From Deltaproteobacteria bacterium (GTDB lineage: Bacteria > Myxococcota_A > Polyangia > Polyangiales > Houyiibacteriaceae), in assembly GCA_017644045.1 (NCBI GenBank), contig JAEPMI010000009.1, forward strand, positions 248,001 through 312,000: a stretch of 64,000 nucleotides of DNA, given 5' to 3'. Every line of letters begins with the position of its first letter. Position 1 is the first letter of the stretch. The notes under the pieces are model-generated. The model was not told the origin of the DNA and ran no database searches. It worked only from the letters and a program-made list of their open reading frames with translations. This document shows positions 7,248 through 17,424 of the stretch, piece after piece. A program made the position numbers and the translations under genes.

Positions 7248-8801
7248 TCACCATCCGCTGACTCGAACCGCCGAGGTCGCGTCGTTCTGTAGCCCATCCC
7301 CGAGCTGCCCATTGCCGCCTCTTCCCCAGCACCAGAGGGTGTTCGTGGCCTCCGCGAGCGCGCATGCGTGACGAGCACCCGCAGCCACCTGGTCAGCGGT
7401 GACGCCATCAACGACCACCGGTGAGCGAGAGTCGGTGTCCCGGCCGTCGCCGAGCTGTCCATCGGAGCCTCTCCCCCAGCACCGGACGCCGCCCGTCGTG
7501 TCCACACCACACGTGAACTCGGTCCCGGTGTCCACATCGGCGAACCTACCGCCCACGCTGGCCACCGGCGCGGGCCGCTCTTCGGACGTCCCGTCTCCGA
7601 TCGCGCCGTTCTCGTTCTCGCCCCAACACCAGAGGGCACCCGTGTCGTCGATCGCACACCCATGACGCCAGCCCGCGCGCACCGTGGTGAAGGATCGGTC
7701 CGACCGGACGGTCAGAGGAACGCGACTGTCCGAGCTCGAGCCATCGCCCAGCTGCCCCTCGTCGCCCCTACCCCAGCAGGAGGCGGCCCCCGCCCTCGCC
7801 AGAGCACACGTGTAGGACGAGCCACCAGCGACGAGCGCCACCGTCTCTGGGACGTTGGCCGGGACGGGCGTCGGTGAGTTCGTCGTCAGGCCATCCCCGA
7901 GCTCGCCCGAGGCGTTGTGGCCCCAGCACATCACCCGGCCCCCCTCGAGGGAGACACACGTGTGTTCGTCTCCAGCCGAGAGGCTCGACGCAGCCTCTGG
8001 AAGAGTGACCGGGACGGGGGCGCTCCTTTCGACCCGCGTACCGTCACCGAGCTGGCCGCGGCGGTTGTCGCCCCAGCACCACACCCCCCCATCCTGATCG
8101 AGCGCGCAGCTGTGCTCGAGCCCGGCCGCCACGCTGACGATCCGAGCGAGGGTCGGCACCCGAGCCGGCACGGGTCGATTCGGACCGCCTGCCGTGCCCA
8201 ACTGACCACGCTCGTTCGACCCCCAGCACCAGACGGATCCCGCCCGGACGGCGCACGTATGCTCCGAACCGAGCGCCACCCGCGGGAGGGACCCGCCGCG
8301 ACCAGGCGCGCCTCCGTCAACGGCTGCGTCGGCAACGCTCGCATCGAAGGAGCCCGAGTCCATCCCACCGGCATCAGCCGATCCGTCCGAAGCCCCCCCG
8401 TCCTCGAGCGATACGCCGCCGTCCATGGTGGCTGCACCGTCCGCTCCGCCAACCACCACCAGCTCCGTCGCGGCCTCGTACCGCTCCCCACGAGCAACCA
8501 AGACCACCGGGTAGCGGCCTGGTTCGAGCGTCCGCCCTGGCTCCACGACCAGCATGTACCCGACCTCGACGACGACTGCGGGCCGATCGTCGATCAGCAC
8601 CTCGAGATCCGAGACGCGAACGACGCCAGTCTTGGTGCGCTCGAGATACCGCGTCGGAGCCAGCCCGCTGAGCTCGAGACGAGACGACGCCGAGCCTTCC
8701 GCTTCGATCACGCTCGGATCGAGTTGGAGGCTCTCGCCGCCGCACGCCACGAGCGAGACGAGCAAGGCGACCGATGTCAGGTGGCGAGCGTCAAGCCCCA
8801 T
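7248..8801 (-). CDS. RCC1-repeat lipoprotein
   Basis: The 517-residue protein starts with a signal peptide ending at LVAC. It has an Ig-like or IPT-like segment (residues about 25-115), then a Gly/Asp/Ser-rich linker (DGGASDGSADAGG). From about residue 170 come seven RCC1 blades with the repeated core W-C-W-G-x-N...G-Q-L-G-D-G. These would close a seven-bladed beta propeller used for protein binding. The start overlaps the end of the sensor-kinase gene by 11 nt, which makes it the last member of a coupled four-gene operon. That position suggests it is an envelope partner of the kinase, but this is inference. Confidence 0.88.
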   Translation of the reverse strand: MGLDARHLTSVALLVSLVACGGESLQLDPSVIEAEGSASSRLELSGLAPTRYLERTKTGVVRVSDLEVLIDDRPAVVVEVGYMLVVEPGRTLEPGRYPVVLVARGERYEAATELVVVGGADGAATMDGGVSLEDGGASDGSADAGGMDSGSFDASVADAAVDGGAPGRGGSLPRVALGSEHTCAVRAGSVWCWGSNERGQLGTAGGPNRPVPARVPTLARIVSVAAGLEHSCALDQDGGVWCWGDNRRGQLGDGTRVERSAPVPVTLPEAASSLSAGDEHTCVSLEGGRVMCWGHNASGELGDGLTTNSPTPVPANVPETVALVAGGSSYTCALARAGAASCWGRGDEGQLGDGSSSDSRVPLTVRSDRSFTTVRAGWRHGCAIDDTGALWCWGENENGAIGDGTSEERPAPVASVGGRFADVDTGTEFTCGVDTTGGVRCWGRGSDGQLGDGRDTDSRSPVVVDGVTADQVAAGARHACALAEATNTLWCWGRGGNGQLGDGLQNDATSAVRVSGW

Positions 8802-11160
8802 CGAACATACGCCTCAGTGCGACCGGGTCGATGGGTTTCTGAATGACCGGAGCGTCGCAGTCTGGATCGACAGCCCCGCTCATGAAGATCACCTTCTCCG
8901 CGAGGTCCGGACGGGTGACCCTCAAGGCTTCACGGAACTCCAGCCCGCTCATATAGGGCATGTTCAGGTCGCAGATCACGAAGGAGAACGAGCGATTCCT
9001 GACGAGGTCGAGGGCGGAGCGTGGATCGGTGCTACCGGTGACCGACCCGTAGCGCCCGAGTAGCCGTGTCATCGCCCGCACGATCGCCGGCTCGTCGTCG
9101 ACCACGAGGACCTCGCGTGACCTAGATGGTTCCATGACTTGCTCCTCCCGAGACGAGCGCAGCTCCGCTTCACTGAGCGGCATGGCCAGTCGAAAGGTCG
9201 TGCCATCCCTCCCTGTTCGAAGTGTCGAGAGCGAGCCCCCATCCGCCTCCGCGAACGAGCGGGAGAGAAAGAGGCCGAGACCGGTCCCGCGGCGCCCCTT
9301 GGTGGTGAAGAACGGGTCGAAGATGTTGCCCAGCACATCTTCTCCGATCCCCGACCCATTGTCCGCCACGTCGATCGTCAGCTGGTGTTCCTCGGCCCCG
9401 ATACGAACCTCTACCGTCGGGCGACGGCCCTCCGGGACGGCGTCGATGGCGTTGACCACGAGGTTCAGGATGATCTGCTCGATGCGCAGTCGGTCGCACT
9501 CGACGACCCACGAGGAGTCAGCTCCGCTGATGACGATGGATGCCTCGGCCCTCCGGCTACGTGCCACCTTGACCGCCGAACGCACGATGGCGTCGACCGA
9601 ATGGGGCTCGCGTTGGTCGCTGCGGCCGCCTAGGGAGATGCTCGACATGTCGGACACGATCCGCGCCAGCCGATCGGTCCCTTCGCGTGCGTCTCGAGCC
9701 ATCTCGAGCAGCTCCCCATCGAGCGCCTCCTCCAGCATTTTCAGGTTGGCGGCGACGAAGGCCAAGGGGTTGTTCATCTCGTGAGCCACGCCCGCCGCGA
9801 GCCGACCGAGCACCCGAAGCTTCTCGTCGTTGACGGCGGCCAGCTGCAGCTCTTGATTGGCGAGCGCAGACGCGGCGGTCCGACACAGGAGCTCCGCCAT
9901 TCGGACCTCCGAGCCATCGATCGGACCGCGAGCGACGGCGACCGCAAACGGATCCGCCGTGGCGGACAAGGTGAGGAAACAGTGGCCCTCGCTCTCGAAG
10001 GTCCTCACGCTTCCGAACTCGCTGATGGAGGACTCTCCAGGCTCGTCCGAGTACCTCGGCGCTGGGGCGAAGGCCTCTGCGAGAAGCGATGGTGGGAGCT
10101 CGATCGTCGGGACCGAGGCTCCGTGCTCGACCGAAGACTCCGAGAGCACGTGCCACTGGCGTTGGGGGAACGCCTCCTCCAGCAGTCCTTCGAGCTCGTT
10201 GAGCAGATGCTCGGGGCCGGTCAGTCGATGCACCCGCCGCGCGAATCGCACGGCACACCGAAGTACTCGTGCGTCTTCGTGAAGGCGGTCGCTCATCGCG
10301 GCGATGGCGTTGCCGAGATCGCCGATCTCGTTTGCGGGCAAAGGCGGAATACGTACTGGACCGGTGGCACGGCGCACGGCCCCAGCGAGTTGCCGCACGG
10401 GGGCCGTGACTCTCCGAGCCATCACGAAGCCGAGCACGAGGAGCGGAAGCAAGGCGAGCGAAGACCAGGCGACGACGTCTCGCACGAGATGGCCTGCGGC
10501 GGCACGCGCGGGCGCCATGGGAGCGATGAGCTCGACGCGAAGGCCGTCCTTCGTGACGGCCGAGGCGGTCACCAGCTCTCGACCGTCGACGGTGCTCCGC
10601 TCCGCCACCAGTCCGGCAGGTCCACCTCCGGAGGCGCTTCGCAGCTCGACTCGCCAACCGCTGGGAGGAGTCAGCAGCGACCTCAGGTCCAGGAGTGCGA
10701 CAGCGTGCACGTCCTCGAGCTGGGTGCGAATGATGGCATGGTCACGATCGGGCAAGAGGTACAGGGCCTCCTCTTCACCGACGTTGGCCGACTCGCGCTC
10801 CAGAAGCTCGCTCGCCTCACGCTCGGCAGCGGCACGTAGCAGCTCGAGGCCATCTCGGTCGCAGCGGACTGCGATGATCGGTGAGCCGACCACCTCCGGA
10901 ACCGCGAGGACCCGGTCATCTGCCGCGGCCAGCGCAGCTCCGCGCAGCTGAGCGAGTGCCAGCTCCGTTGCGTGTTCGATCTGGGCACGCGTGGCCGAGG
11001 CCTCCGCCACCGCCTCCTCCACGAGAACGGCTTCCTTGTCGTCCGCGACGAGCCAGGTGATCCCCACACTGGCAAGGGTCAAGGGAACGGCACCAGCGAT
11101 GATGACGACCGTGAGCACGCGCGTCGAGACGGCGCCCCCGATCCTGCGGAACCATGTCAT
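8791..11160 (-). CDS. Hybrid sensor histidine kinase with C-terminal receiver
   Basis: The 789-residue protein has TM1 at about residues 14-38, an extracytoplasmic sensor of about 190 residues, TM2 at about 232-250 and a HAMP linker. A GAF-like region precedes the HisKA domain, where His460 lies in VAHEMNNPL. The HATPase domain carries N, G1 and G2 boxes (LNLVVNAIDAV, ADNGSGIG, GRRGTGLGLFLS). A receiver domain with phospho-accepting Asp731 (CDLNMPYMSG) ends the protein. No DNA-binding output is present, so signalling continues elsewhere or tunes the kinase itself. The start overlaps the FecR gene stop by ATGA, and the end overlaps the RCC1 gene by 11 nt. Confidence 0.93.
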   Translation of the reverse strand: MTWFRRIGGAVSTRVLTVVIIAGAVPLTLASVGITWLVADDKEAVLVEEAVAEASATRAQIEHATELALAQLRGAALAAADDRVLAVPEVVGSPIIAVRCDRDGLELLRAAAEREASELLERESANVGEEEALYLLPDRDHAIIRTQLEDVHAVALLDLRSLLTPPSGWRVELRSASGGGPAGLVAERSTVDGRELVTASAVTKDGLRVELIAPMAPARAAAGHLVRDVVAWSSLALLPLLVLGFVMARRVTAPVRQLAGAVRRATGPVRIPPLPANEIGDLGNAIAAMSDRLHEDARVLRCAVRFARRVHRLTGPEHLLNELEGLLEEAFPQRQWHVLSESSVEHGASVPTIELPPSLLAEAFAPAPRYSDEPGESSISEFGSVRTFESEGHCFLTLSATADPFAVAVARGPIDGSEVRMAELLCRTAASALANQELQLAAVNDEKLRVLGRLAAGVAHEMNNPLAFVAANLKMLEEALDGELLEMARDAREGTDRLARIVSDMSSISLGGRSDQREPHSVDAIVRSAVKVARSRRAEASIVISGADSSWVVECDRLRIEQIILNLVVNAIDAVPEGRRPTVEVRIGAEEHQLTIDVADNGSGIGEDVLGNIFDPFFTTKGRRGTGLGLFLSRSFAEADGGSLSTLRTGRDGTTFRLAMPLSEAELRSSREEQVMEPSRSREVLVVDDEPAIVRAMTRLLGRYGSVTGSTDPRSALDLVRNRSFSFVICDLNMPYMSGLEFREALRVTRPDLAEKVIFMSGAVDPDCDAPVIQKPIDPVALRRMFDGA

Positions 11161-12287
11161 GGTCTCACCACCGAGCGGGAAGCCACTCGCGGGTTACCGA
11201 CGGCGTCGACCGCTCGTACGACAACGTTCACCAGCCCTCGTGGAACGGGGTGGCGGACGCGAAAATGCCCATCGGCCCCCACTGCAATCGGCTGCCCATC
11301 GATCTCCACGCGGGCGCCCGGCTCCGTCTCGCCGACCACCAGCGCCTCCGCACCTTCGATGGTCGCGCCCTGCACGGGCGAACGGAGTATGAGGCGCGGC
11401 GGCAGCCGATCGACCTGCAGCTCGAAGGTCCGCGCGACGGAGGGTGGATAGCCACGCTCCCCCCGATATGCACGGACGGTCCACTCGTAGCTCCCGCTCG
11501 GTAGCTCCAGGGTCAAGGACGGGTCACTCACTTCCGCCATCACCGGTTCTCCAGCTGGCGGCGAGAGGCGAACTCGGTAGAGGTCCGCGTGGTCGTCCGC
11601 TTCCCAGCTCAGCTCCACCGCTCGCCGAACGCGAACGACCGCCCCATCTTCGGGTGCGGTGAGTCGAACGGGTTCCCCGATCACTCCTTGCTCGAGTACC
11701 GCGCCATCGTCGGCGAGCGAGAGATAGCTCGACGTCCGAACGGTGAGCTCGTCTCCGCGCTCGCGGCGAAGCGTGCCTCGACCCTCCACCAGATCGATCC
11801 GGGTTCGACCGTCCCCGACGGCCAAGCGCGCGACGAGCGCGCGCCCATCCTCTGCATCACGCGGGTCGAGCACGAGGGTACCGGGCGGGAGTGCGACCTC
11901 CATGCGTTGGTCGTCGTCGCTCGAGACGCGCGCGACCAAGCGACCCTCGAGATGCGTGAGCCTCCGCGCCTCTCGGGGCTGCACGGGAATCTGCAGGGTG
12001 GTGTCGGGGTCGAGGGCGGCAGTGCTGCCGGCCACGAAGCGAATCGTCGCATGTGCGTCCGCCATCGTCTGCACGAGGTCTTCGGGGAAGAGCGACTGGC
12101 CTCGGTGAGCGTCGCTCCAGGTTCCCGAGCCTGCCGACCGATGGCGCACGTCACCCTGCGCCTCGACGATCACGGCCGCCGCCGCGACCCCGTCGCCCCT
12201 CGCCTCGACCGAAGGTTCGTCGCCGGGTGGCTCGTCGGCGCAGGCCGCGAGGCAGAGGGCCAAGCCCACGTAGAGCTCAACGCGCAA
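11157..12287 (-). CDS. FecR-domain lipoprotein
   Basis: I place the start at TTG 12287: it has a GGGGGG site about 6 nt upstream and begins a clean signal peptide ending at CLAAC. The frame extends further upstream but only as low-quality sequence inside the previous gene. The mature 360 residues contain a FecR domain (about 45-200, with DVRHRSAGSGTW and FVAGSTAALDPDT). Two Ig/FnIII-like beta domains follow (about 215-300 and 305-376, ending ...NVVVRAVDAVGNPRVASR). FecR domains sense or relay signals in the periplasm. Overlaps of 11 nt upstream and 4 nt downstream couple it to a barrel-tailed exported protein and the sensor kinase. Confidence 0.8.
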   Translation of the reverse strand: MRVELYVGLALCLAACADEPPGDEPSVEARGDGVAAAAVIVEAQGDVRHRSAGSGTWSDAHRGQSLFPEDLVQTMADAHATIRFVAGSTAALDPDTTLQIPVQPREARRLTHLEGRLVARVSSDDDQRMEVALPPGTLVLDPRDAEDGRALVARLAVGDGRTRIDLVEGRGTLRRERGDELTVRTSSYLSLADDGAVLEQGVIGEPVRLTAPEDGAVVRVRRAVELSWEADDHADLYRVRLSPPAGEPVMAEVSDPSLTLELPSGSYEWTVRAYRGERGYPPSVARTFELQVDRLPPRLILRSPVQGATIEGAEALVVGETEPGARVEIDGQPIAVGADGHFRVRHPVPRGLVNVVVRAVDAVGNPRVASRSVVRP

Positions 12288-13974
12288 GGCGTCCCCCCAG
12301 CTCCAAGAAGAAGGTGACGGGCGGCTCTCTCCAACTGCTCGACGGATGAGCCAGCCTGACGGTCGTGCCGGCCATGATCTCGAAGGCTGCGCGTCCCCCG
12401 AAGCCGATACCAGTGGCGAGGCCGACGCCCGGAACGAAGCCCACGGAACGCGACCTCTCGCCGCCCAACTCGTATCGATCACGGACGACCGCAGCTTGCG
12501 CGGTGAGGCGGTTGACCCATCGCACCTTCTCGAACATGGGCGCCAACGTGAGTTGGGCGCCGATGGCCAACTCGTGCCTCACCCCCTTCAGCTCGACGAC
12601 GACTTGAGCCGAGGGCGGAGCACCGAGACCACGCGCTTGGTAGCGCAAGTCGAGGCCGAGACCGAGCAACGAGCTCACGGCCCACGCCACGCGCGCGCCA
12701 AAGCCAGCGCCTCCATTGCCCCATGAGTCCAGCGCGCCGCGGAGGAACACGCCGAGCTCGAGCGATCGGGGCACCGACGCCTCCTCGGATTCGATGAGCG
12801 GCTCGGGATCCGCGTCTTCGACGGCAGGAGCCTCCATGGGCAACTGTGTGCCCAGGATCTGAATGGGCACGGTGCCCAGCGGCACCAACCGTCCATCGAG
12901 CGCGACCTGGACCGTGACCCGACTCGGGCCTTCGCGGTCGCCAGGACACCGGGCCACCGAGTCGTCACCGACGGGAACCGATACCCCGCCGGGACAGACG
13001 ACTCGCAGCCGCGTCGTCGGAACGGAGGCGTCCTCGGAGGTCAGGACGGAAGCACGAACCTCGAAGGGGTCGCCCGCGCGAATCTCCCCCGGGAGGTCGA
13101 GTCTGGCACGGACGGGTGCTCCGCTTCCGACAGGCAGCTCCGCGGTTGCCAGCTCCCGTTGCTGGTCGCGGACCGACAGCTCGACCACGGAGAGACCATC
13201 GCCCCGAGCCGAGAGGCTCACGGCAGCCAATCCGGGGCCGATCCACTCCAAGCTTCGCAGCGCCGCGTGGTCACTCATCACCCGAAGCGGGACGTTGCGA
13301 GACAAGCGCCCGGCAGCGTCGGTCACCACGAGGAAAGCAGCGACGCGTGGCGCGCCGCCCGCAGGGATCTCGAAAGCGCTCGGGACGATCACGGCGGCTG
13401 GACCGGTGAGTCGGCCGACCGCGAGTGCCGCAGCTCCAGTGAGCGAGGCGGTTCGAGCCACCACGCCGACGGGCCCATCCGGGGGCCTCGGCCCCACGAA
13501 CACGTCGCGGCCCGTCCCAGGCTCGAGCACGGTCTGGCCCCCCGAATGGATCGCCAGCACGCGGACCGGCTCTCCATCCGGTGCGCCCCCGACTCGGACG
13601 ACGAGTCGGCCTCGCCGAATCGCGGCCTCTACGGAGAGGCCCCGCTCGGACCCCATCGCCACGACACCCGTGGCCGCTGCTCCGAGGTGGCGAATGCGGA
13701 TCGAGACTTGGTTACGCGGCGCGGTGGTCACGATTTCCATCCAGCGCGCGCACGGGCCGGCTTCCTCGAGAAGCGAGACTTCCACGTCGTCCTCGATCGC
13801 CTCGGCGGTGGCCCCATCGAGCGGAACGCAACCTTGGTCGGGACCGACAACGACCACGAGCACACGTCGCTCGGTCCCGGTCCCCTCCGGTCCGAAGAAG
13901 TGAAGCTCATCCGCCTGGGCCACCCCAGCAAGAGTGCTCCAGACGATCACCCCGACCGTGAGCGAACGAGCCAT
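12277..13974 (-). CDS. Exported Ig-like protein with C-terminal beta-barrel-like region
   Basis: With ATG 13974 the product is 565 residues, starting with a signal peptide cleaved after GVAQA. The N-terminal 380 residues are beta-rich and resemble repeated Ig-like or bacterial adhesin modules (VRVLAIHSGGQTVLEPG, DLPGEIRAGDPFEVRASV). The last 150 residues alternate hydrophobic and polar residues in strands such as VWAVSSLLGLGLDLRY and AIGAQLTLAPMFEKVRW and end LELGGRLAR, consistent with an outer-membrane barrel. It heads the operon with FecR, kinase and RCC1 genes and could be the outer-membrane end of that signal path. An upstream extension to 14085 is possible but lacks signal character. Confidence 0.7.
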   Translation of the reverse strand: MARSLTVGVIVWSTLAGVAQADELHFFGPEGTGTERRVLVVVVGPDQGCVPLDGATAEAIEDDVEVSLLEEAGPCARWMEIVTTAPRNQVSIRIRHLGAAATGVVAMGSERGLSVEAAIRRGRLVVRVGGAPDGEPVRVLAIHSGGQTVLEPGTGRDVFVGPRPPDGPVGVVARTASLTGAAALAVGRLTGPAAVIVPSAFEIPAGGAPRVAAFLVVTDAAGRLSRNVPLRVMSDHAALRSLEWIGPGLAAVSLSARGDGLSVVELSVRDQQRELATAELPVGSGAPVRARLDLPGEIRAGDPFEVRASVLTSEDASVPTTRLRVVCPGGVSVPVGDDSVARCPGDREGPSRVTVQVALDGRLVPLGTVPIQILGTQLPMEAPAVEDADPEPLIESEEASVPRSLELGVFLRGALDSWGNGGAGFGARVAWAVSSLLGLGLDLRYQARGLGAPPSAQVVVELKGVRHELAIGAQLTLAPMFEKVRWVNRLTAQAAVVRDRYELGGERSRSVGFVPGVGLATGIGFGGRAAFEIMAGTTVRLAHPSSSWREPPVTFFLELGGRLAR

Positions 13975-13989
13975 CGTCTGGATGAAGGG

Positions 13990-14060
13990 TCCAGACCTCG
14001 ACTCCTGTATTCCAAATTGCGTGATTCTTGTATATTTACACCTATGATGTCCGACGTCGA
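13990..14060 (-). promoter_or_regulatory. AT-rich probable promoter of the OM/FecR/kinase/RCC1 operon
   Basis: This stretch before the operon's first gene is markedly AT-rich in a window near 70% GC. It contains TGTATATTTACA (14029-14040), a near-palindrome that includes a TATACA-type -10 candidate on the minus strand, about 60-70 nt before the ATG. No convincing -35 was found, so the exact start point is open. It also abuts the 3' end of the acyltransferase gene. Confidence 0.4.
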
Positions 14061-14077
14061 GTCGAACACTGGCCGAT

Positions 14078-15880
14078 TCATGCAATCTGGCGAACGACCG
14101 CGGCGCGGGCCTGCTCGGCGCTCACGGTGGGCGGTAGCTCGTCGCCGACGCGCACGGTGACGCGCGAGCGGAAGCGCTTGGGGAGATGGGTCATCGGGTA
14201 GCCGCCGTCGTAGCTGAAGACCGAGCCCCAGAGCCCGCCGAGACCCACCGGAATCACCGGCACCGGTCGGCGCTCGAGGATGTGCTCCATGCCGCTCTTG
14301 AAGGTGTCGAGCTCACCGTCGCGGGTGCACTTGCCCTCGGGGAAGATCATCACGAGCTCCCCGTTCGCGAGCGCCTCGTCGATGGCCTCGAAGGCGGCGT
14401 CGAAGCACTTCGGGTCCTTCTTCCGCGGCGCGATGGGGATCGCGCGAGCGGCACGGAAGAGGAGGCTGATCACCGGGAGCCGGAACATCTGGTGGTCCAT
14501 CACGAAGCGTGGGTTCCGGTCGAGCAGGCAGCCGAGCACGAAGGCGTCCACGAACGACAGATGGTTCGCGACGATGAGCGCGGCGCCCTCTTCGGGAATG
14601 CGCTCGAGGCCCTTGGCGTCGACGCGGTAGAGCACGTGCACCAGCGCGCGAGTCACGACGCGGATCAGGTCGCAGCGCCACTTCCAGGCGGCGAAGGCCG
14701 TGACGAGGAGGACCACCACCGAGGCGATCGCCAGGAGCGCACCGGCGGACATCGCCGCGCCCGTGGCGAGGGCGGCGCCACCGGCCGCGAACACCATGCC
14801 CGCCGCGTTCACGATGTTGTTGGCGGCGATGACGCGGGCGCGCTCTTCCGCCTTCGCGCGGCGCTGGAGCAGGGCCTGGAGCGGAACCGCGTAGAAGCCA
14901 CCCGCGACGCCGAGGACGAGCACGGCGATCATCGCGCCGACCATGGTGCTCGCGATGGCGAGGCCGGCGAGGCCGAGCGCCATGCCGAGCGCGGCGAGCA
15001 GGACGTAGCCACGCTCGACGCGCCCGTGGCTCCAGCGCTCGCAGAGCGCGGCGCCGATGCCGATGCCCACGCTGAAGCCGGCGAGCAGGAGCGAGAGGCC
15101 GTGCTCGTCCCAGCCGAGGTCGGTGGCCAGGGTCGGGAGCTGACCGAGCACGAGCGCGCCGATGGCCCAGAAGAGGGTCACGCCGCCGATGGCCATGCCC
15201 GTCGCGCGGTCGCGGAAGCCGAGGCGTAGCGTCGCGATGGTGGAGCGGACGGGGCGGAGGTCGACCGCGATCGAAGCCGAAGGGGGTGCCGCCGGGATGG
15301 CGCGCGAGGCGTAGAGCCCGAGAAGCGCGACGGCGACGAGCGCGAGACCGACCGTGGAGCCGGCACCGGGCGCTGCCCCGGCGAGGGTGCCGACCAGCGT
15401 ACCGACGAGGATCGCCACGAAGGTGCCGAGCTCGACCAGCGCGTTGCCGGCGACGAGCTCTTCGGGCTCGAGGTGCTCCGGGAGCAGCGCGTACTTCAGC
15501 GGACCGAAGAACGCGGACTGCGTACCCATCCCGAAGAGGGCCACGAAGAGGAGCGGCGCGCTCTCGGTCACGAAGCCGACCAGCGCGAGACCGAGCACGA
15601 GCACCTCGACGGTCTTGAGCACGCGGACCATGCGCGCCTTGTCGAAGCGGTCGGCGAGCTGCCCCGCGAGCGCCCCGAAGAGGAAGAAGGGGAGCACCAG
15701 CAGCGCGGTGGCGATGTTGATCAGCGCGGGCACCGGCATGGTCGTGTGCAGCCCACCGAACGCCAGGGCCGCGACGAGAGCGCTCTTGAGGAGGTTGTCG
15801 GCGAAGGCCCCGAGGAGCTGGGTCCGGAAGAGGGGGCCGAAGCGACGGGTGCGGAGCAGTTGCAGCATGCCCTCCCCCAT
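14078..15880 (-). CDS. LplT-Aas type lysophospholipid transporter/acyltransferase fusion
   Basis: The 600-residue protein starts at ATG 15880, or ATG 15868 four codons later. Residues about 1-400 are an MFS domain with about twelve helices and the early motif FGALAGQLADRFDKARMVR. Residues about 415-600 are a PlsC-like acyltransferase with NHLSFVDAF (NHx4D) and FPEGKCTRDG. In Enterobacteria LplT flips lysophospholipids inward and Aas reacylates them, and many Proteobacteria fuse the two. The acyl-ligase domain of full-length Aas is absent, so acyl-CoA or acyl-ACP would be the donor. A sigma-54 promoter match lies directly upstream and a sigma-54 activator gene is divergent. Confidence 0.85.
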   Translation of the reverse strand: MGEGMLQLLRTRRFGPLFRTQLLGAFADNLLKSALVAALAFGGLHTTMPVPALINIATALLVLPFFLFGALAGQLADRFDKARMVRVLKTVEVLVLGLALVGFVTESAPLLFVALFGMGTQSAFFGPLKYALLPEHLEPEELVAGNALVELGTFVAILVGTLVGTLAGAAPGAGSTVGLALVAVALLGLYASRAIPAAPPSASIAVDLRPVRSTIATLRLGFRDRATGMAIGGVTLFWAIGALVLGQLPTLATDLGWDEHGLSLLLAGFSVGIGIGAALCERWSHGRVERGYVLLAALGMALGLAGLAIASTMVGAMIAVLVLGVAGGFYAVPLQALLQRRAKAEERARVIAANNIVNAAGMVFAAGGAALATGAAMSAGALLAIASVVVLLVTAFAAWKWRCDLIRVVTRALVHVLYRVDAKGLERIPEEGAALIVANHLSFVDAFVLGCLLDRNPRFVMDHQMFRLPVISLLFRAARAIPIAPRKKDPKCFDAAFEAIDEALANGELVMIFPEGKCTRDGELDTFKSGMEHILERRPVPVIPVGLGGLWGSVFSYDGGYPMTHLPKRFRSRVTVRVGDELPPTVSAEQARAAVVRQIA

Positions 15881-15881
15881 C

Positions 15882-15897
15882 GCAAGAGCACTGCCAG
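15882..15897 (-). promoter_or_regulatory. Candidate sigma-54 (-24/-12) promoter
   Basis: On the minus strand the sequence CTGGCAGTGCTCTTGC matches the TGGCAC-N5-TTGC form, with GG and GC separated by exactly 10 nt. It points at the transporter/acyltransferase gene. The predicted transcription start is at about 15870, two bases before ATG 15868, which would give an almost leaderless mRNA. The divergent neighbour encodes a sigma-54-dependent activator, which raises the likelihood. Confidence 0.5.
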
Positions 15898-15968
15898 GGA
15901 CTTTTGCCAGTAATTTCAACCAACGACGACCACCGCTGGTGCACAGGAAGGCACCTGATGTACATCTG

Positions 15969-17399
<1,431 letters not shown>

Positions 17400-17404
17400 T
17401 GGAA

Positions 17405-17418
17405 CGTCCGAACGGACG
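17405..17418. terminator. Short hairpin between convergent genes
   Basis: CGTCCGAACGGACG is a perfect inverted repeat between the activator stop at 17399 and the stop of the convergent ferritin-like gene at 17425. It could serve both directions. The stem is short and there is no T-tract, so support is limited. Confidence 0.3.
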
Positions 17419-17424
17419 CAGGGC

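Noticed and set aside
7248-8801. RCC1 protein as a chromatin or GTPase factor
   Set aside because: It carries a lipoprotein signal and sits in an envelope operon, so a nuclear-type RCC1 role does not apply.
15897-15913. A second overlapping sigma-54-like match (TGGCAAAAGTCCCTGGC)
   Set aside because: GG and GC are separated by 12 nt rather than 10, outside the allowed spacing.
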